Part shown: one piece after another, positions 61,380 to 64,000 of the stretch
How positions within the stretch are numbered: position 1 is the first letter of the stretch
Layout of the letters: each line of letters starts with the position of its first letter
From: Volvox africanus
Taxonomy: Eukaryota; Chlorophyta; Chlorophyceae; Chlamydomonadales; Volvocaceae
Direction of reading: 5' to 3'
Assembly (NCBI GenBank): GCA_030268105.1
Contig: BSDZ01000020.1
Coordinates: 2,310,001 to 2,374,000 of the forward strand
DNA length: 64,000 nucleotides
Position numbers and translations under genes: made by a program
Notes under the pieces: model-generated
What the model saw: the letters and a program-made list of their open reading frames with translations, nothing else
What the model was told of the DNA's origin: nothing
Database searches by the model: none

Positions 61380-64000
61380 ATGGACATGCTGCAAGGAAAC
61401 CTATCGCCGGCAGCGCCGGGCGGCGACTCTACAGATGGATACACCGATGAAAACGAACAGTTACAAAAGCCTCTGGAGGAAACTCCCTGTCCTTCGGGCC
61501 CGCCCATCGACCATTACCAGCCATCGGGCCAAAGGTTAACCAAGGTACGTGCGGAATAAAACATGTGCGTTCAAGAGCTTTGCAGCGAAACCGAACAGGT
61601 TATGTGGTGCTCCCGACGCGGATTTAGCATATATTCGCAGCCTTTCCTCCCATAGCCATCGGTAGGTGGCGGAACTTGCCCTAACTTGCGAGAGGCATGT
61701 TATTTGCCCCAACCCCAGCCCCAGCCTCAGCCCCAGGTTCAAACTGTCACAATTCGTCTTTCCAACGCTCGCTCTGCCGCAGAAAGAGCTGCTGGATCGG
61801 CTTTCCTACGCGAGTCAGAAGGCATGGTCCTCTGTCCGCAAGCGCTCCATGGTCCCGCTGCCCCTCCCGGCGGCCACCGAACGGCGAATGCGGCAGTGGT
61901 TCGAGCTCGTTGACGGCGACGGTTCCGGGTACGCTTGGATCGTATCTCATAAATAATGAAAAATATGGCAGTCCGAAATCTATATTATTATAAACAAATG
62001 AGAACGGAGCGGGTATTAACATAGTGTGGGACAGTGGTCAGTAGTCGTCAAAGTGGAAGTTCATGCATATCAGCTGCGGCCATAACGCAACTGCAGCGCA
62101 CGCTGGCTGCACCGCAAGCCTGGAGACACAAACATGCTGCTTGGTCATCGCCTGCAGGAAAAGTACTTCCAATTGGTAGAGCACTTCCCGTACGTGTTAA
62201 AGAGCGAGCCTACGTAGGCGTGGCCTTTTTTGTTGTAGAATGCAGCATGTCGATGAAGTCCTTCCAGAGTTCTTTCCAGCATAGCACCTCGGCCAATACG
62301 GTTAACATGTCATAATAAGGATCCAACGACATCCAACTACCAACTACCAAGCAACTGCCAACACTATGCACGCTCGCTACCCAAGGCCCCATCTTTAAGG
62401 AGTCAGCAGCAGCTAAGGAGCCCGCTGCATCATGCAGCAGCGTTACTGCTCGCATCAGAAAGTTTGCCGTACATGGCTGCTGGGCTCAGACCAGGTCGAT
62501 TGTCTTCCCATAATCATAGTGCGTTGATGAAACGAACTAACCGCTTCCGTGAAGACGTGTCTATCTGTCTATCTGTCAGTCTATCTGTATATTTGTCTAT
62601 CTACCTGTCTATATGTCCGTCTATCTTTCTGTCTGTCCGTCTGCATGCCTGTCCGTCTGTATGTATGTCTGAGTTTCTGGTGAGATGTTCCCTTGTCTAT
62701 TATATTTATCGCTGTTGCGTGCGCATGGCACTAACTTGTCAGTGCAAGGTTGCTTCCCCCTTCCCCTGCTGTACTCGTGTTCCCCATCTCGCAGTACTGG
62801 GCAGGGCCCGCATCAGCTAATTAACTACGCTGAAACTTTTTATCGACCCCGGTCCCTTCACCCTGCTCCCTTCACCCCGGCCCCATGTCCCTGCTCCCTT
62901 CACCCCGGCCCCATGTCCCCGGTCCCGCTCCTTCTTTGCTTTCATGGGCAGGCACCTGAGTGCCTCGGAAGTGGAGTTCGCTCTCCGGGTGGGTGCCATC
63001 TCGATAGACCACCACCGTGCGCCTTAGAGGCACAGAGACAATCAGATACAGCGACATACAGGCACGAACAGGACGTACATTCCAGTCCCGCACACAGCCA
63101 AATGGTGCATGGCGATGCTTTTCTCTGCCACACACGTAGCTAAGGGGCGTGAGCCTTATAGGTGTCCAACAAGCAGCCGGCAGCAGCAGGGCTCCTGTGG
63201 CCTGCTGTGCACTAGGGTGGCTTTGTCCGCTATTTATTTATACCCGTACACTGTTGGTACTCAGCGGGGTCTGACATACATACTATAATGAAGAGTAACG
63301 TTAGCAATGGGCTGTTCGCCTCTGTCATTGACCCACGGGTCGCTTGGTTCAGATGTCCTATTTCGTGTGTATGGGGCGGGAATGTTGTTATGACACTATG
63401 TTTGGCGATACGTTTTATCGATTTCAGGACTTCCACGGATCACACAATACGAGTGGTGTTCCCCATGTTTCCAATGAGTATGTGGCGCGAGTCAACAGCG
63501 GGAGACAGAAAAGCGGGAATGTGATTAACTTAATTTTCCAATTTCTTTTGTTGTCCGTTCTCCTTTTGAATCGAGGGTGTGCGTCTGTCTGTTCTGTGCC
63601 TCTGTCGTCCATCACAGGCGACCGGCATCAATGCGAATGCCAACACCATTGCGGAGGTCATCAAGCAAGTGAGTCGCTCGTTCGCGGGGCGTTTTCTGTT
63701 TTCTGTTTTCGGTTTGGTGGTGCGCCTGCTGGGTACCGGCAGATGCTGTGGAGAAGCGCGTCCGGATCCCGGACGACAGGTTTGCAACCAATGTATGGGC
63801 TTATAGGTTTGACCTTGACCATCCAGCACCATAGCACCCAGCACTTTTACGTAACTAGCAAAATTTGTAAAACATTTTACAAAGTTCACAAATTTAGTTG
63901 ATGTGTTGGTATTCGACATTCGTGTGACCTTTTCTTAAACCCGGCACTTTCAGTTTGACACCAATCATGACGGAGAAATAGCATGGCTGGAATTCATCAG
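61380..64000 (+). CDS. EF-hand calcium-binding protein (3' end outside window)
   Basis: Exons 61380-61544, 61783-61928, 62952-62988, 63618-63668 and 63954 to beyond 64000 join in phase. After a polar N-terminus (MDMLQGNLSPAAPGGD), a helix rich in Arg and Lys leads into the first EF-hand. Its loop, DGDGSGHLSASE, is assembled across the exon 2/3 junction and has proper Ca2+ ligands at positions 1, 3, 5 and 12. The linker ATGINANANTIAEVIKQ precedes the second loop, DTNHDGEIAWLE, also canonical. Both loops should bind calcium. No further domain is visible before the edge, so the subfamily (calmodulin-like, kinase-linked or flagellar) cannot be decided. The start is the first of two nearby ATGs. 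Confidence 0.9.
62565..62675. repeat. CTAT/CTGT tetranucleotide microsatellite
   Basis: An imperfect array of CTAT, CTGT and CCGT units within intron 2 of the EF-hand gene. Confidence 0.85.
62845..62932. repeat. minisatellite of about 28-nt units
   Basis: Pyrimidine-rich units (TGCTCCCTTCACCCCGGCCC and variants) repeat about three times just upstream of exon 3 of the EF-hand gene. Confidence 0.8.

Overview
This is nuclear DNA from a flagellated green alga, most likely a volvocine (Chlamydomonas/Volvox group). The genes are intron-rich, with exact GT-AG phasing across 10 to 16 exons. Alanine-, glutamine- and glycine-rich tracts are frequent. TGTAA, the green-algal polyadenylation signal, follows several stop codons. 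The gene content fits a ciliated cell: CEP131, a piece of an axonemal dynein intermediate chain, a coiled-coil protein and a secreted protein with a signal peptide. Nothing bacterial, viral or organellar was seen. All gene models were built by hand from splice sites, reading-frame phase and family resemblance. No search was run.

Layout. 1-8195 (-): CEP131/AZI1 orthologue, 13 exons, running off the left edge. 9692-14758 (-): complete ten-exon coiled-coil protein of 462 aa, not recognised. 14.8-18.3 kb: mostly noncoding, with some plus-strand exon-like pieces. 18311-23656 (-): complete twelve-exon HSPA12-type Hsp70 of 677 aa. 24490-24696 (+): 68-aa seed-maturation-protein-like hydrophilic protein. 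26858-39574 (-): sixteen-exon gene for a protein of about 3053 aa with ubiquitin-like segments, ankyrin repeats, a textbook PAM2 motif and a Gln/His-rich tail. 41502-42243 (+): Mediator subunit MED31. 42942-43165 (-): lone WD-repeat exon of an axonemal dynein intermediate chain. 44825-50531 (-): Pumilio/PUF RNA-binding protein, 15 exons, 806 aa. 51866-56148 (-): secreted protein resembling Reeler domains (three firm exons, one probable) and a downstream Ser/Thr/Ala-rich reading frame that may be its tail. 58253-60122 (-): a 49-aa reading frame and a 200-aa Thr/Tyr- then Gly-rich reading frame, separated by 9 nt, which looks like a dicistronic transcript. 61380-64000 (+): EF-hand calcium-binding protein running off the right edge.

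The genes are ordinary neighbours and not an operon-like system. Two themes recur. One is cilia and centrioles (CEP131, the dynein fragment, perhaps the coiled-coil protein). The other is mRNA control (PUF protein and the PAM2 protein, which is predicted to bind poly(A)-binding protein). The most unusual items are the giant ankyrin-PAM2 protein, the apparent dicistronic locus, and a cluster of GC-AG introns in CEP131.
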